Source: Acidobacteriota bacterium
GTDB taxonomy: Bacteria > Acidobacteriota > Thermoanaerobaculia > Thermoanaerobaculales > Sulfomarinibacteraceae
DNA: 47,382 bases
NCBI GenBank assembly: GCA_022340665.1
Contig: JAJDNM010000032.1
Location: forward strand, 1 to 47,382
Direction of reading: 5' to 3'
Positions 17,296 through 25,297 of the stretch are shown here, one piece after another. Both the position numbers and the translations under genes were made by a program. How positions within the stretch are numbered: the first letter of the stretch is position 1; each line of letters starts with the position of its first letter. The notes under the pieces are model-generated. The model did no database searches and had not been told where the DNA came from. It saw only the letters and a program-made list of their open reading frames with translations.

Positions 17296-17367
17296 TACGG
17301 CTTTACGGCTCGACGGCAGGACGGCGAGACGGCGAGACGGCTCGACGGCAGGACGGCGAGACGGCAA
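17296..17367. repeat. 8-nt tandem array, nine units of (G/T)ACGGCNN
   Basis: Nine perfect-phase octamers: TACGGCTT, TACGGCTC, GACGGCAG, GACGGCGA, GACGGCGA, GACGGCTC, GACGGCAG, GACGGCGA, GACGGCAA. The first six positions are almost invariant and the last two vary in an ordered way. Located between divergent genes. Confidence 0.9.
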
Positions 17368-17492
17368 AGTACATCGCTGGCGATTTGGGGAGCAGGAGCC
17401 GTCGCGCCGTGGCCGGGTGGATGGGGGAACCCGTCGGGCCGTTGAGCCCTCCTCTCGACCAGCTACAATTGCTGTGCCGCGCGGAGGTCACG

Positions 17493-17789
17493 ATGGACGC
17501 TGACGAAATCAGACGAATGTACGAGTGGATCCAGGGGCGGATACACCTCGCCGACGCCACTGACGGGATCGCAATCACCTTCGATGAACCGAACGCCGAC
17601 GATTTCGAGGCGATCGGGTTTACCCCCGAGGCCGTCGAACTGACCCTGCAATCCGACTGGTGGTCTGACATGGCGACCGACATCATTGAAACTCCGGACT
17701 ACGCCGAGCCTGGAGAAGGCCCGGAGCAGGTCCTTGAGTACGCCCGCGATGTGGTCAAGGAGTACGTGGCCAAGCGCCTCTACACGTAG
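17493..17789 (+). CDS. Small acidic hypothetical protein
   Basis: 98 residues from ATG at 17493, preceded by GCGGAGG with a good spacing. The frame extends upstream through the octamer array, but that part is low-complexity Arg-rich sequence and is left out. The protein is acidic (many Asp/Glu), with WSDMATDIIETPDY and a C-terminal helix VLEYARDVVKEYVAKRL. Probably cytosolic. No family recognised. It converges on hisD with 20 bp between stops. Confidence 0.65.
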   Translation: MDADEIRRMYEWIQGRIHLADATDGIAITFDEPNADDFEAIGFTPEAVELTLQSDWWSDMATDIIETPDYAEPGEGPEQVLEYARDVVKEYVAKRLYT

Positions 17790-17798
17790 CAGTTAAAA

Positions 17799-17824
17799 CG
17801 TTTCAACGTTTAAACGTTTGAACG
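17799..17824. repeat. 8-nt array CGTTTCAA-CGTTTAAA-CGTTTGAA at the hisD stop
   Basis: Three octamers plus a partial one. Its centre (17805-17818) is a 14-bp perfect palindrome. The hisD stop codon TAA (minus, 17810-17812) lies inside the array. It may act as a weak bidirectional 3'-end structure between convergent genes. Confidence 0.75.
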
Positions 17825-19099
17825 TGATGACGCGCGTATTCTCTCTTTCAGCCTCAACTCGGCCGCGCGGGCATGGGCCTCCAGCCCCTCGAGGCGAGCA
17901 AGCGCGATCGAGTCTTCGACTGTCTCGCCGGCCTCCGAGAGATTATCAATCTCCATCCACGTCCGAACCCGGAGAAAATCGAAGACCGATAGCCCGCCGC
18001 GATATCGGGCCACACCGCCGGTTGGCAACGTGTGGTTGGGCCCTGCGCCGTAGTCACCGAGCACTTCGGCGCTGCCGTCGCCGATGAACAGGCCGCCCCA
18101 ACAGTCGAGCTGCGATGCCACGTCTTCGGGCCGTTCCGTCATCACCTGGAGGTGTTCGGGCGCCAACCGGCCACAGATCGAAGCCGCAGTCTCCAGATCG
18201 GGTACGACCACCGCGAAACCGTTCACCATGGCCTGCTCCGCGATCGCTCTCGTTGGAAGGGTTTCGAGCTGGCACTCTATCTCGGCATCGACACTCGCCA
18301 CCAACTCCTCCGAGGTGGACACCAGCACCGGCAGCGCGTCGGGGTCGTGTTCAGCCTGGGCCAGGAGATCGGCGGCCACCGTCGCCGCGTCGGCGTTGTC
18401 GTCAGCCAGAATCACAAGTTCGGACGGCCCGGCCAGCATGTCGATTCCGACGGTTCCAAAAACCAGCTGCTTGGCAGCCGTCACCCAGGTGTTGCCCGGC
18501 CCGACCACAAGATCGCACGGCTCGAAACCGTCGATACCGACCGCGAGCACGGCGATCGCGTGCGCCCCGCCCAGGGTAAGCACCTCGTGAGCGCCCGCCA
18601 CCGCCGCTGCGGCCAGAGTCACCGGCAACGGACGTGGAGACGCCACCACCACGCTTTTGACGCCCGCAACCCGTGCCGTCACCGCCGTCATCAGGACCGA
18701 CGACGGCAGAGGGTATCGTCCTCCCGGCGCGTAACATCCGGCCCGCCCGACCGGAGCGATGCGATGGCCGACATGCCCGCCCGGGATTTCGATCGTGGCC
18801 TCCGACAGGGCTTCGCGCTGGGCGCGCGCGAAGGTTTCGATTCGGTCAGCCGTTCGTTCGAGCAGGTCGCGATCGGCCCGCGGGATGCCCTCGAGTGCAG
18901 CGACCAGCTGTGTGCGGTCGACGACCATCGCTCCACCCTCGCGGATCTCCCCGAACTGCTCGGCGTATCGCCGCGCCGCGGCCACCCCTTCCGATCGAAT
19001 CGCCTCCACGATCTCGGCGGCAGCCTCAAGCCTCTCCCGACTCACGGGCTGGCGGTCGAGGTGCCTCACGTCTTCCGGTCGGATTCGTCGAAGCTTCAT
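17810..19099 (-). CDS. hisD: Histidinol dehydrogenase
   Basis: 429 residues from ATG at 19099, which overlaps the upstream TGA. It oxidises L-histidinol to L-histidine in two NAD-dependent steps with a Zn ion. Signature segments are present: GRAGCYAPGGRYPLPSSVLMT, GPGNTWVTAAKQLVFG, GIDMLAGPSELVILAD, LAQAEHDP, LAPEHLQVM and GDYGAGPNHTLPT. It is the last gene of the his operon. The longer frame to 19249 overlaps hisE and was not used. Confidence 0.96.
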   Translation of the reverse strand: MKLRRIRPEDVRHLDRQPVSRERLEAAAEIVEAIRSEGVAAARRYAEQFGEIREGGAMVVDRTQLVAALEGIPRADRDLLERTADRIETFARAQREALSEATIEIPGGHVGHRIAPVGRAGCYAPGGRYPLPSSVLMTAVTARVAGVKSVVVASPRPLPVTLAAAAVAGAHEVLTLGGAHAIAVLAVGIDGFEPCDLVVGPGNTWVTAAKQLVFGTVGIDMLAGPSELVILADDNADAATVAADLLAQAEHDPDALPVLVSTSEELVASVDAEIECQLETLPTRAIAEQAMVNGFAVVVPDLETAASICGRLAPEHLQVMTERPEDVASQLDCWGGLFIGDGSAEVLGDYGAGPNHTLPTGGVARYRGGLSVFDFLRVRTWMEIDNLSEAGETVEDSIALARLEGLEAHARAAELRLKERIRASSRSNV

Positions 19100-20370
19100 G
19101 ATTTCTCTCCAGAGGCAAACGTCGTGCTCCCGTCGCGGCGACGAGTCTGGAGAGAGCGGCGATCGAGCTCGGCCATCACCTCGGCCAGACTCACACCGCG
19201 GCAGGCCAACGCAGCAGCGGTGAAATAGAAAAGGTCTGCTGCCTCCCACACGACTTCGTCCTGACTCATCGCTTCACCCAGCTCTCCCGCCTCCTCGATG
19301 AGCTTGGCCGCAAGCAGATCCGGGTCTGCAGCGAGACGGGCGGTGAACGATCCCTCCGGGACGTGCTCGAGCCTCGATACGAGGCGCCGCTCGAGGGCGT
19401 TCAGGCCTCTGTCATTCCCCCAGCAGCTTCGGGTGCCCAGGTGGCAGAAGCCGTCTCCCCGCTGGCGAACAGTGAAGCGAAGCGCATCGCGGTCGCAGTC
19501 GGCATCGACTCGCAGAAGCTCCTGGGTCGCGCCCGAGGTTTCCCCCTTTATCCACAGGCCTCGCGATCGAGACTGGTAGACGCCGCGCCGCATATCGAAT
19601 GCCGTCTGCAGACTTCGAGCGCTCGAGTAGGCCAGGCCGAGGGCCGCCCCGAGCTCATCGACGACGACCGTCGGCCAGAGGCTGTCCGGCCGGTCGCTGC
19701 CGAGCGGCGCTGCAAACGCCTCGGCCAATCCGAGCCGGCCGGTGTAGATTGCCATTCCCACCTGGGCGTCGGCGCCCATCCGATCGAGGGCCGCTACTTC
19801 CTCGGCGGTCGTGATGCCGCCGGCAATCGTGACCGGTGTGCCACCTGCGGCGTCGACCACCCGTTGGGCCGCATCCAGATCGATCCCGCCGAGACGGCCC
19901 TCTCTCTCGACAAAGGTCACGAGAAAGGAGCCCACGTCCGCCTTCAGCTCTTCCAACCTGTCGAGGACCTTGGCGCCGGTGCCACGCCGCCAGCCTTCGA
20001 CAACCACCTCACCGTCCACACCGTCGAGGGCGGCCATGACCCGCTCACGGGGCAGCTGGCCGAGGACGTCCGGAGTGGCCATGGTCCCGAGAATCACCCG
20101 CTGGGCGCCCCGGTCGAGCCAGTCCTGCGCGGACTCCACAGTGCGGATGCCACCGCCGACGCGACACGGGAACCGGCGCACGATCTCGCCGATCACGCCG
20201 GCATTCGAACCGCGCCCGAGCGCAGCATCGAGGTCTATCACCGCCAGGTCACCAGCGACTGCGAAACGCTCGGCCACCGCGAGGGGATCACCAGCCTCAA
20301 GTGCCCTTTCCCGGCCACCCACGAGCTGCACCGCCTGCCCGTCCATGATGTCGATCGATGGAACGATCAC
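19096..20370 (-). CDS. hisAIE: HisA-HisI-HisE trifunctional fusion
   Basis: 424 residues from GTG at 20370, overlapping the hisF stop, with GGAGGTGAGG before it. Residues about 1-235 are the HisA isomerase barrel; about 236-330 are HisI cyclohydrolase (WPTVVVD, SRSRGLWIKGETSG, DADCDRDAL, FCHLGTRSCWG with its Zn Cys/Asp ligands); about 335-424 are HisE pyrophosphohydrolase (LIEEAGELGEA, WEAADLFYF). The HisA part is of the eukaryotic HIS6 type: IDIMDGQAVQLVGG and FVEREGRLGGID replace the usual bacterial TDIxRDG. One chain thus covers steps 2, 3 and 4. The unusual fusion is uninterrupted and in frame. Confidence 0.92.
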   Translation of the reverse strand: MIVPSIDIMDGQAVQLVGGRERALEAGDPLAVAERFAVAGDLAVIDLDAALGRGSNAGVIGEIVRRFPCRVGGGIRTVESAQDWLDRGAQRVILGTMATPDVLGQLPRERVMAALDGVDGEVVVEGWRRGTGAKVLDRLEELKADVGSFLVTFVEREGRLGGIDLDAAQRVVDAAGGTPVTIAGGITTAEEVAALDRMGADAQVGMAIYTGRLGLAEAFAAPLGSDRPDSLWPTVVVDELGAALGLAYSSARSLQTAFDMRRGVYQSRSRGLWIKGETSGATQELLRVDADCDRDALRFTVRQRGDGFCHLGTRSCWGNDRGLNALERRLVSRLEHVPEGSFTARLAADPDLLAAKLIEEAGELGEAMSQDEVVWEAADLFYFTAAALACRGVSLAEVMAELDRRSLQTRRRDGSTTFASGEKS

Positions 20371-21119
20371 AGCCTCACCTCCATGCCGAGCGCCGCCAGC
20401 CGCCGCTTGATGGCCGACACTGTGGTGTGGCCATCGTGCAGGATCGAAGCCGCCAGGACCGCGTCCGCTCCCGCCAACAGGGCCTGGGCCATGTGCTCCG
20501 CAGTCTCGGCTCCGCCGGACGCGATCACCGGAACGCCCACCGCGCCGCAGACCGCCTCGAGGAGTTCGAGGTCGTAGCCCGATTGCGTACCGTCGCGATC
20601 CCAGCTGGTGAGAAGGACCTCGCCGGCACCGGCCGCTACCGCGGTCGTTGCCCAATCGACGACGTCAAGCTCCAACCGGTCACGTCCGGAGCGGACGACC
20701 ACCCGCCAGCCGTCGCCCACCCGAGCCGCGTCGAGCGCCAGAACCGTGCACTGGCAACCGAACTCCTCCGCCATCTCGGTCAAGAGCTCCGGACGGGACA
20801 CTGCAGCCGTGTTGACGCCGACCTTGTCGGCACCGGCCTCGAGCAGCTCCCTCGCATCGGCGAGAGCCCGAACTCCGCCGCCGACGGTGAGCGGAATCGG
20901 CAGCCGCCGCCGCACCGCGCGCACGGTTTCCAGCGCGTTGGCCCGTCCCTCCGGCGTCGCACTGACGTCCAGCAGGACCAGCTCATCCGCTCCCTGGTCG
21001 GCGTACATTTCGGCCAGCTCCACCGGATCGCCCGCATCGCGCAAGGCCTGGAACTGGATACCCTTGACGACCCTCCCGGCGTGGACATCGAGGCACGGAA
21101 TGACCCTTCGCATCAACAT
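20367..21119 (-). CDS. hisF: Imidazole glycerol phosphate synthase, cyclase subunit
   Basis: 250 residues. TIM barrel with the HisF catalytic Asp in IPCLDVHAGRVVKG and the second in LTSWDRDGTQSGYD; the phosphate loops (VGGGVRAL, ASGGAET) are intact. It forms ImGP and AICAR from PRFAR with ammonia made by HisH, encoded just upstream and overlapping. Two ATGs (21119 and 21113) are possible; GGAG is better spaced for 21119. Confidence 0.96.
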   Translation of the reverse strand: MLMRRVIPCLDVHAGRVVKGIQFQALRDAGDPVELAEMYADQGADELVLLDVSATPEGRANALETVRAVRRRLPIPLTVGGGVRALADARELLEAGADKVGVNTAAVSRPELLTEMAEEFGCQCTVLALDAARVGDGWRVVVRSGRDRLELDVVDWATTAVAAGAGEVLLTSWDRDGTQSGYDLELLEAVCGAVGVPVIASGGAETAEHMAQALLAGADAVLAASILHDGHTTVSAIKRRLAALGMEVRL

Positions 21120-21727
21120 TGCGTCTCACTCCTACAGGCAAGCCAGCGCGTGATCAGCCGCTCTCCCCACGCCCCCGAAAGCTCCGGGTGAAACTGACAT
21201 CCGAGCACGTTGCCTCGCTCCACAGCGGCAACGAACTGGCCGCCATGGGAACTCCAGGCGACGTTCCAGCCTGGGGGTTGGTCGGTGATCCGGTAGGAGT
21301 TGGCAAAGTAGGCAACTCCATCGCTCAGAAGATGGCAGTTACTGTCGGCAGCTATCGAATTCCACCCCAGCTGAGGCACGACGACCGAATCCGGGTAGCG
21401 TGACGCCCGCACCTCGAGGATCCCGAGCCCGCCGGTGTCCATCCCCTCGTCGCTGCCCTCCGCCAGCAGATGGAGTCCGAGGCACACGGCGAGCGTGGGC
21501 AGGTCTTCCGTGACCCGAAAGCGGATGGCCTCGCCGAGACCGTTCTTCCCGAGGCGTTCGGCGACAGGCGCGAATGCCCCGACGCCCGGCAGCACGACCC
21601 GTTTCGCATTTCTCACCGCAAAGGCGTTGTCCGTGACCTGCACCGATCGGCCGACCCGTTCAAAGCCCGCCACCACCGAGGCGAGATTGGCCGCACCTGT
21701 GCGCACGATCAAAACGTCTGCGCTCAT
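21113..21727 (-). CDS. hisH: Imidazole glycerol phosphate synthase, glutaminase subunit
   Basis: 204 residues. Class I glutamine amidotransferase: oxyanion segment LPGVGAF, nucleophile Cys in AVCLGLHLLAEGS, and catalytic His/Glu in CQFHPELSG. The nucleophile elbow reads VCLGLH rather than the common ICLGMQ but keeps the Cys and Gly. It supplies ammonia to HisF. It overlaps hisF by a few bases and lies 2 bp after hisB. Confidence 0.95.
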   Translation of the reverse strand: MSADVLIVRTGAANLASVVAGFERVGRSVQVTDNAFAVRNAKRVVLPGVGAFAPVAERLGKNGLGEAIRFRVTEDLPTLAVCLGLHLLAEGSDEGMDTGGLGILEVRASRYPDSVVVPQLGWNSIAADSNCHLLSDGVAYFANSYRITDQPPGWNVAWSSHGGQFVAAVERGNVLGCQFHPELSGAWGERLITRWLACRSETQC

Positions 21728-21729
21728 CG

Positions 21730-22329
21730 TCAGCCGCCCGCATCGAGAACGCCCTTCGTACTGGGCACTCTGCCGTCATCGGCCGCGGCCATTGCCGCTC
21801 CGAAGGCCAGGGCCAGGGCCTTGAACGCGGCCTCCGCACGGTGGTGATCGTTCTCGCCCCGCAATACATCGACGTGCACTGCAGCTCGCAGGCTGATAGC
21901 CAGGGAGACCAGGAAATGAATGGCGTTTTCGCTCGCCAGACCGCCCAGCATCTCCCGCTCGAGGCCAAGATGGATTTCCGGCCACGGGCGCCCCGAGAGA
22001 TCGACGACTGCGCGCGCCAGCGCCTCGTCGAGCGGCGCGTGCGCCGAGCCGAAGCGCGCGATACCGGCGCGGTCACCCAGTGCACGATCGAGCGCCGCGC
22101 CCAGGGCGAGGGCACAATCCTCGGCGGTGTGGTGATCATCGACCTCGAGGTCTCCTTTGCACTCGAGCTCGAGATCCCAGCCTGCATGGAACGCGAGGCT
22201 CATCAGCATGTGGTCGAGAAAGCCGATTCCGGTGGCGACCGAGATCTGGCGCCCACCGTCAATTGTGACCGCTCCATTGACAATCGTTTCCCCTGTTGCA
22301 CGTTCTATCTTCGCGGTTCGCCTTTTCAT
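21730..22329 (-). CDS. hisB: Imidazoleglycerol-phosphate dehydratase
   Basis: 199 residues from ATG at 22329, which overlaps the upstream stop. Single-domain dehydratase with both metal-binding His-rich motifs (FLDHML, DDHHTAEDCALALG; then ENDHHRAEAAFKALA) and the C-terminal STKG. The phosphatase half found in enterobacterial HisB is absent; that activity is likely provided by the HAD domain fused to HisC next door. Confidence 0.96.
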   Translation of the reverse strand: MKRRTAKIERATGETIVNGAVTIDGGRQISVATGIGFLDHMLMSLAFHAGWDLELECKGDLEVDDHHTAEDCALALGAALDRALGDRAGIARFGSAHAPLDEALARAVVDLSGRPWPEIHLGLEREMLGGLASENAIHFLVSLAISLRAAVHVDVLRGENDHHRAEAAFKALALAFGAAMAAADDGRVPSTKGVLDAGG

Positions 22330-24038
22330 GGCATCAGCTCCTCTATCTCCTGTGGATCGCCCATCACCCATGCCGCTCCCGCGGTCCGCATCGCGTGCTC
22401 AGCCGACCCCGGATCGTCACCGGCCGCGGCAAGGCCGATCGGAAGCACGCCCGCCCCACCGGCAGCGCGGAGATCATCGGGCGTATCACCGACCATCCAT
22501 GCGCTCGAGACTCCCATTCTCTCGAGCGCGAGATGCACTGGCGCCGGGTCCGGTTTCGGCGGCGCGTCTTCCATGCACACGACCGTCGAGAACAGGTCCT
22601 CTACGCCCTGCTCCTCCAGGAAACGCAGGGCATCAGACCGGGGGCGTCCGGTGACCACACCGAGCGGAAACTCTGCCGCGAGCCGCTCGAGGCCGGCGCG
22701 GCCAATCCGCAAGGTCTCGTATCGGCGGAATCCCGGTGCGTCCTCAGTCCCCTGATACAGGGATTCGAAGTGCTCGGTGACCTCGGCCAGCGGGACACTG
22801 ACTCCACGTTCCTCCAGCAGGCGTCGCGTCAGCTCCCAATCGTTGGCCGCGTTACCACGTGTCTTGGCCCGAGCTACATCTTCGGTCGAGAGATCCACAC
22901 CCCATGCGGCCGCAGTCTCGATGATGGCGCGCCGATAGGATTGCGAGACATCAGCCAGAACACCATCCATGTCGAAGAGCAGAGCACCCGGGGCGAGAAC
23001 GGTCTGTAAAGCTCGCCTGAGACGATCGAAGTTCGCCTCGTCACCCGGCATGGTGATCCGCAGCCAGCCATCGAGATCGGTCCGCCCTGGGAATCTGCGC
23101 ACCGAGATTCCGAACGCGCCGAGACTCCGCCAAACCAGCTCCGAATTTTCGAACCGCGCGAACACGAAGCTCGCTTCCGACGGCAGTACCTCGACGCCGA
23201 GATCAACCAAGAACTCGGTCAGGGCATCGCGTTGCTCTCGGATCAACGCCACGCGGGCGCGGTCCGGGCCACCTTGGAGCGCAAACAGCGTGGCTTCCAC
23301 GGACAGGGTCGAGACCGGAAACGGCAGGCCGGCACGCCGCAGCCAGTCGATCACCCGGGGGTCGGCGATCGCGCAGCCCACTCTCAGGCCCGCACAGCCC
23401 CACGCCTTCGAAAAGGTCCTCACGACGACGGTGTTCGGGTACTCCTTCGCAACCGGCGCGAGGTCGTTTTCCGGGTCCGTGAAATCGACGTACGCCTGGT
23501 CGAGGAGCACGAGGGTTTCCGGCAGGCGCTCGAGCAGGGACCTGAACGCGGATGGTGAAGCGAAGGCGCCGGTCGGGTTCGAAGGACTGACGACTGCCAC
23601 CAGGCCGCAGTCATCTCCGGCCAGGCGGCACACCTCGTCGACCGGGTAGTCGCCGCTCCACCAAGGGATTTCGCTGATCTCGGCACCGGCCAGAACAGCG
23701 AACCGCCGGATCATCCCGTAGCTGGGTGTGGCGAGAACCGCTCGACGCCCCGGTGCCACCGCACAGCGAACGGTTCTCTCGAGGGCGTCGTCCGCCCCGT
23801 TGGTGACCAGGACCCATTCCGAATCGACTCCCAAGAATTCGGCGATCGCCGCTTCGATCTCCCGATACTCGGGATACCGATTGATCTGTAGCTCGTCCCC
23901 GGCGAGTGCAGGTGGAGGGGCAAGGCTTTCGTTGAAATCGAGCACCAGGTCCGGGTCGATCCCCGGGCGGTCGACGACGTAGGGGAAGAGCCCTTGGACT
24001 ATGGGGTTCGGCCGGACCAACAATTCCTTGTCTCCCAT
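22326..24038 (-). CDS. hisC: Histidinol-phosphate aminotransferase fused to a HAD phosphatase
   Basis: 570 residues. Residues 1-350 are a class I/II aminotransferase of the HisC type: NESLAPPP, TNGADDAL, SPSNPTGAF, DQAYVDF and the PLP lysine in TFSKAWGCAGLRVG (Lys211). Residues about 352-570 are a HAD subfamily IA hydrolase: LLFDMDGVLAD (Asp356, Asp358), VVTGRPRSD, PPKPDPAP and MVGDTPDDLRAA. Together these would convert imidazole acetol phosphate to histidinol phosphate and then histidinol, two successive steps. The phosphatase role is inferred from the fusion and operon; no other HisN or HisJ candidate lies in the operon. Confidence 0.9.
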   Translation of the reverse strand: MGDKELLVRPNPIVQGLFPYVVDRPGIDPDLVLDFNESLAPPPALAGDELQINRYPEYREIEAAIAEFLGVDSEWVLVTNGADDALERTVRCAVAPGRRAVLATPSYGMIRRFAVLAGAEISEIPWWSGDYPVDEVCRLAGDDCGLVAVVSPSNPTGAFASPSAFRSLLERLPETLVLLDQAYVDFTDPENDLAPVAKEYPNTVVVRTFSKAWGCAGLRVGCAIADPRVIDWLRRAGLPFPVSTLSVEATLFALQGGPDRARVALIREQRDALTEFLVDLGVEVLPSEASFVFARFENSELVWRSLGAFGISVRRFPGRTDLDGWLRITMPGDEANFDRLRRALQTVLAPGALLFDMDGVLADVSQSYRRAIIETAAAWGVDLSTEDVARAKTRGNAANDWELTRRLLEERGVSVPLAEVTEHFESLYQGTEDAPGFRRYETLRIGRAGLERLAAEFPLGVVTGRPRSDALRFLEEQGVEDLFSTVVCMEDAPPKPDPAPVHLALERMGVSSAWMVGDTPDDLRAAGGAGVLPIGLAAAGDDPGSAEHAMRTAGAAWVMGDPQEIEELMP

Positions 24039-24046
24039 CTGACCTC

Positions 24047-24910
24047 CTACGCAACGATCTGAGCCAGGCGAGTGACGACGATATCCGATCCGCCCGCAGC
24101 CTTGATCCGCGGAACGACCCCCGGCAGGTCTACCCGCGGCACAGCCGCCTTGACGGCATACCCCTCACCGCCGGCCAGCGGCGACACCGTCGGTTGGCGC
24201 ATGCAGGGCAACACCTCGAGCAGGTCGGGAAGCTTCTCCTCGGAGACATTGACCTCGACCATCACTCTGTGCCGCGCTTCGAGAACGGATTCAACCAGCA
24301 GCACCAGATCTTCGATTTGCGATCTGAGGCCGGGGTCATCGAGTGCCCTCGGGCAGGCATAGAGCCTGGTTGAGGACTCGGCGAGAACATCGACCACCTC
24401 GAGGTCGTTGGCTTCGAGGGTCGAACCGGTTGCGGTGTTGTCGACAATCAAGTCGGCATCTTCAGGTGGAAAGACCTCGGTCGCTCCGTACGACCTGACG
24501 AAATGCGCGTCGAGCCCACGACCTTCAATCCATTTTCGCGCCAGCCGTTCGTACTCTGAAGCGACCACCAGGCGCCGCAGAGGAAGCTCACCATCGACCA
24601 GCAGGGACGCCGGCGCAGCTGCCACCACGCGCACCGGATCGAGTCCGGTGTCGAGCAGCTCCACGAGGTCGCCGTCGAGCTCGGCGACCCAATCCGCCCC
24701 TGCGAAGCCGAGATCTCTCGAGCCCGCGTGCAGCATCTCGACGATGTTCTGTGGTTTGAGGATCTTCAGCTCGCATCCCGCGAGGCTGATGTGAGGCCTG
24801 TAGCTCCGCGCCGTCTGGCTGATGTGAATTCCGGCCTCGTCGAGGAGAGAGAAGACGCCGTCGTACATCCTGCCCTTTGGCACTGCCAATTTCAGAGTGG
24901 TCGGAACCAT
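24047..24910 (-). CDS. hisG: ATP phosphoribosyltransferase, long form
   Basis: 287 residues: catalytic domain (LAVPKGRMYDGVFSLL, LGFAGADWV, ADLIVDNTATGSTLEAN) plus the C-terminal ACT-like regulatory domain (about 212-287, MVEVNVSEEKLPDLLEVLPCM). The long form is self-contained and feedback-inhibited by histidine; no HisZ is required. First structural gene of the operon, 34 bp after the attenuator T-run, with GGAAAGG before the ATG. Confidence 0.95.
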   Translation of the reverse strand: MVPTTLKLAVPKGRMYDGVFSLLDEAGIHISQTARSYRPHISLAGCELKILKPQNIVEMLHAGSRDLGFAGADWVAELDGDLVELLDTGLDPVRVVAAAPASLLVDGELPLRRLVVASEYERLARKWIEGRGLDAHFVRSYGATEVFPPEDADLIVDNTATGSTLEANDLEVVDVLAESSTRLYACPRALDDPGLRSQIEDLVLLVESVLEARHRVMVEVNVSEEKLPDLLEVLPCMRQPTVSPLAGGEGYAVKAAVPRVDLPGVVPRIKAAGGSDIVVTRLAQIVA

Positions 24911-24943
24911 GTTTTTCCTTTCCCGACCTCGCGCGGCGCCGAC

Positions 24944-24971
24944 AAAAAAAGACGCCGGCGGGGCCGGCGTC
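24944..24971 (-). terminator. Intrinsic terminator / attenuator upstream of hisG
   Basis: On the minus strand a 9-bp perfect GC stem (24963-24971 with 24951-24959), 3-nt loop, and seven T at 24950-24944. It lies between the His-rich leader peptide and hisG. A GGGGCC at 25007-25012, just after the leader His codons, can pair with GGCCCC in the terminator (24960-24965), giving an alternative antiterminator structure. Confidence 0.9.
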
Positions 24972-25000
24972 GTGGTTTCGGTCTGAATGTACCTACACCG

Positions 25001-25063
25001 TCACCTGGCCCCAGCTGGAGTATGTCCATGATGGTGGTGGTGGTGATGACAAGTCATTGCCAT
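25001..25063 (-). CDS. hisL: Histidine operon leader peptide (attenuator)
   Basis: A 20-residue reading frame on the minus strand: M-A-M-T-C, seven consecutive His, then G-H-T-P-A-G-A-R and TGA. Eight of 20 codons are His (CAT/CAC mixed). It lies 30 bp before a strong intrinsic terminator and 90 bp before hisG. This is the arrangement of ribosome-mediated attenuation: with enough His-tRNA the terminator forms; with scarcity the ribosome stalls on the His run and the operon is read. The mechanism is inferred from layout; the His run itself is direct observation. Confidence 0.9.
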   Translation of the reverse strand: MAMTCHHHHHHHGHTPAGAR

Positions 25064-25079
25064 ATGCAATCCAAACGCG

Positions 25080-25108
25080 AACCTACCCCGAATCCATTCC
25101 CGTGTCAA
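25080..25108 (-). promoter_or_regulatory. Promoter of the his operon
   Basis: On the minus strand a perfect TTGACA (25103-25108), 17-bp spacer and TAGGTT (25080-25085). Transcription would start near 25073, about 10 nt before the leader ATG, so the leader peptide has little room for a ribosome site. Confidence 0.5.
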
Positions 25109-25135
25109 TTCCACTCGCCCAACAGACTCTCAATC

Positions 25136-25205
25136 CTAGATGCTAGATGCTGGATGCTGGATGCTGGATGCTGGATGCTGGATGTTGGATATTCGATGTT
25201 GGATG
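25136..25205. repeat. 7-nt tandem array CTGGATG (10 units)
   Basis: Ten heptads from CTAGATG through CTGGATG to TTGGATG. A degenerate complementary counterpart appears at about 25250-25283, ending near the stop codon of the neighbouring gene at 25298, with GGGTGG and GGGCGG between or beside. Same design as the other heptad elements. Confidence 0.85.
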
Positions 25206-25297
25206 CGCCGGTATTTTCGGTTTCAGGCTACCTCGTCGACAGCGCGGGTGGATCGAGGATCCAGGACCGAGCATCGGGCTCAAGGTTGGGCGGTGGG

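Noticed and set aside
18032-20577. Long plus-strand frames opposite the his genes
   Set aside because: Arg/His/Pro-rich shadows of hisD and hisAIE produced by GC-rich codon structure.
25136-25205. CRISPR-like array
   Set aside because: The units are contiguous 7-nt heptads with no spacers and no cas genes nearby.
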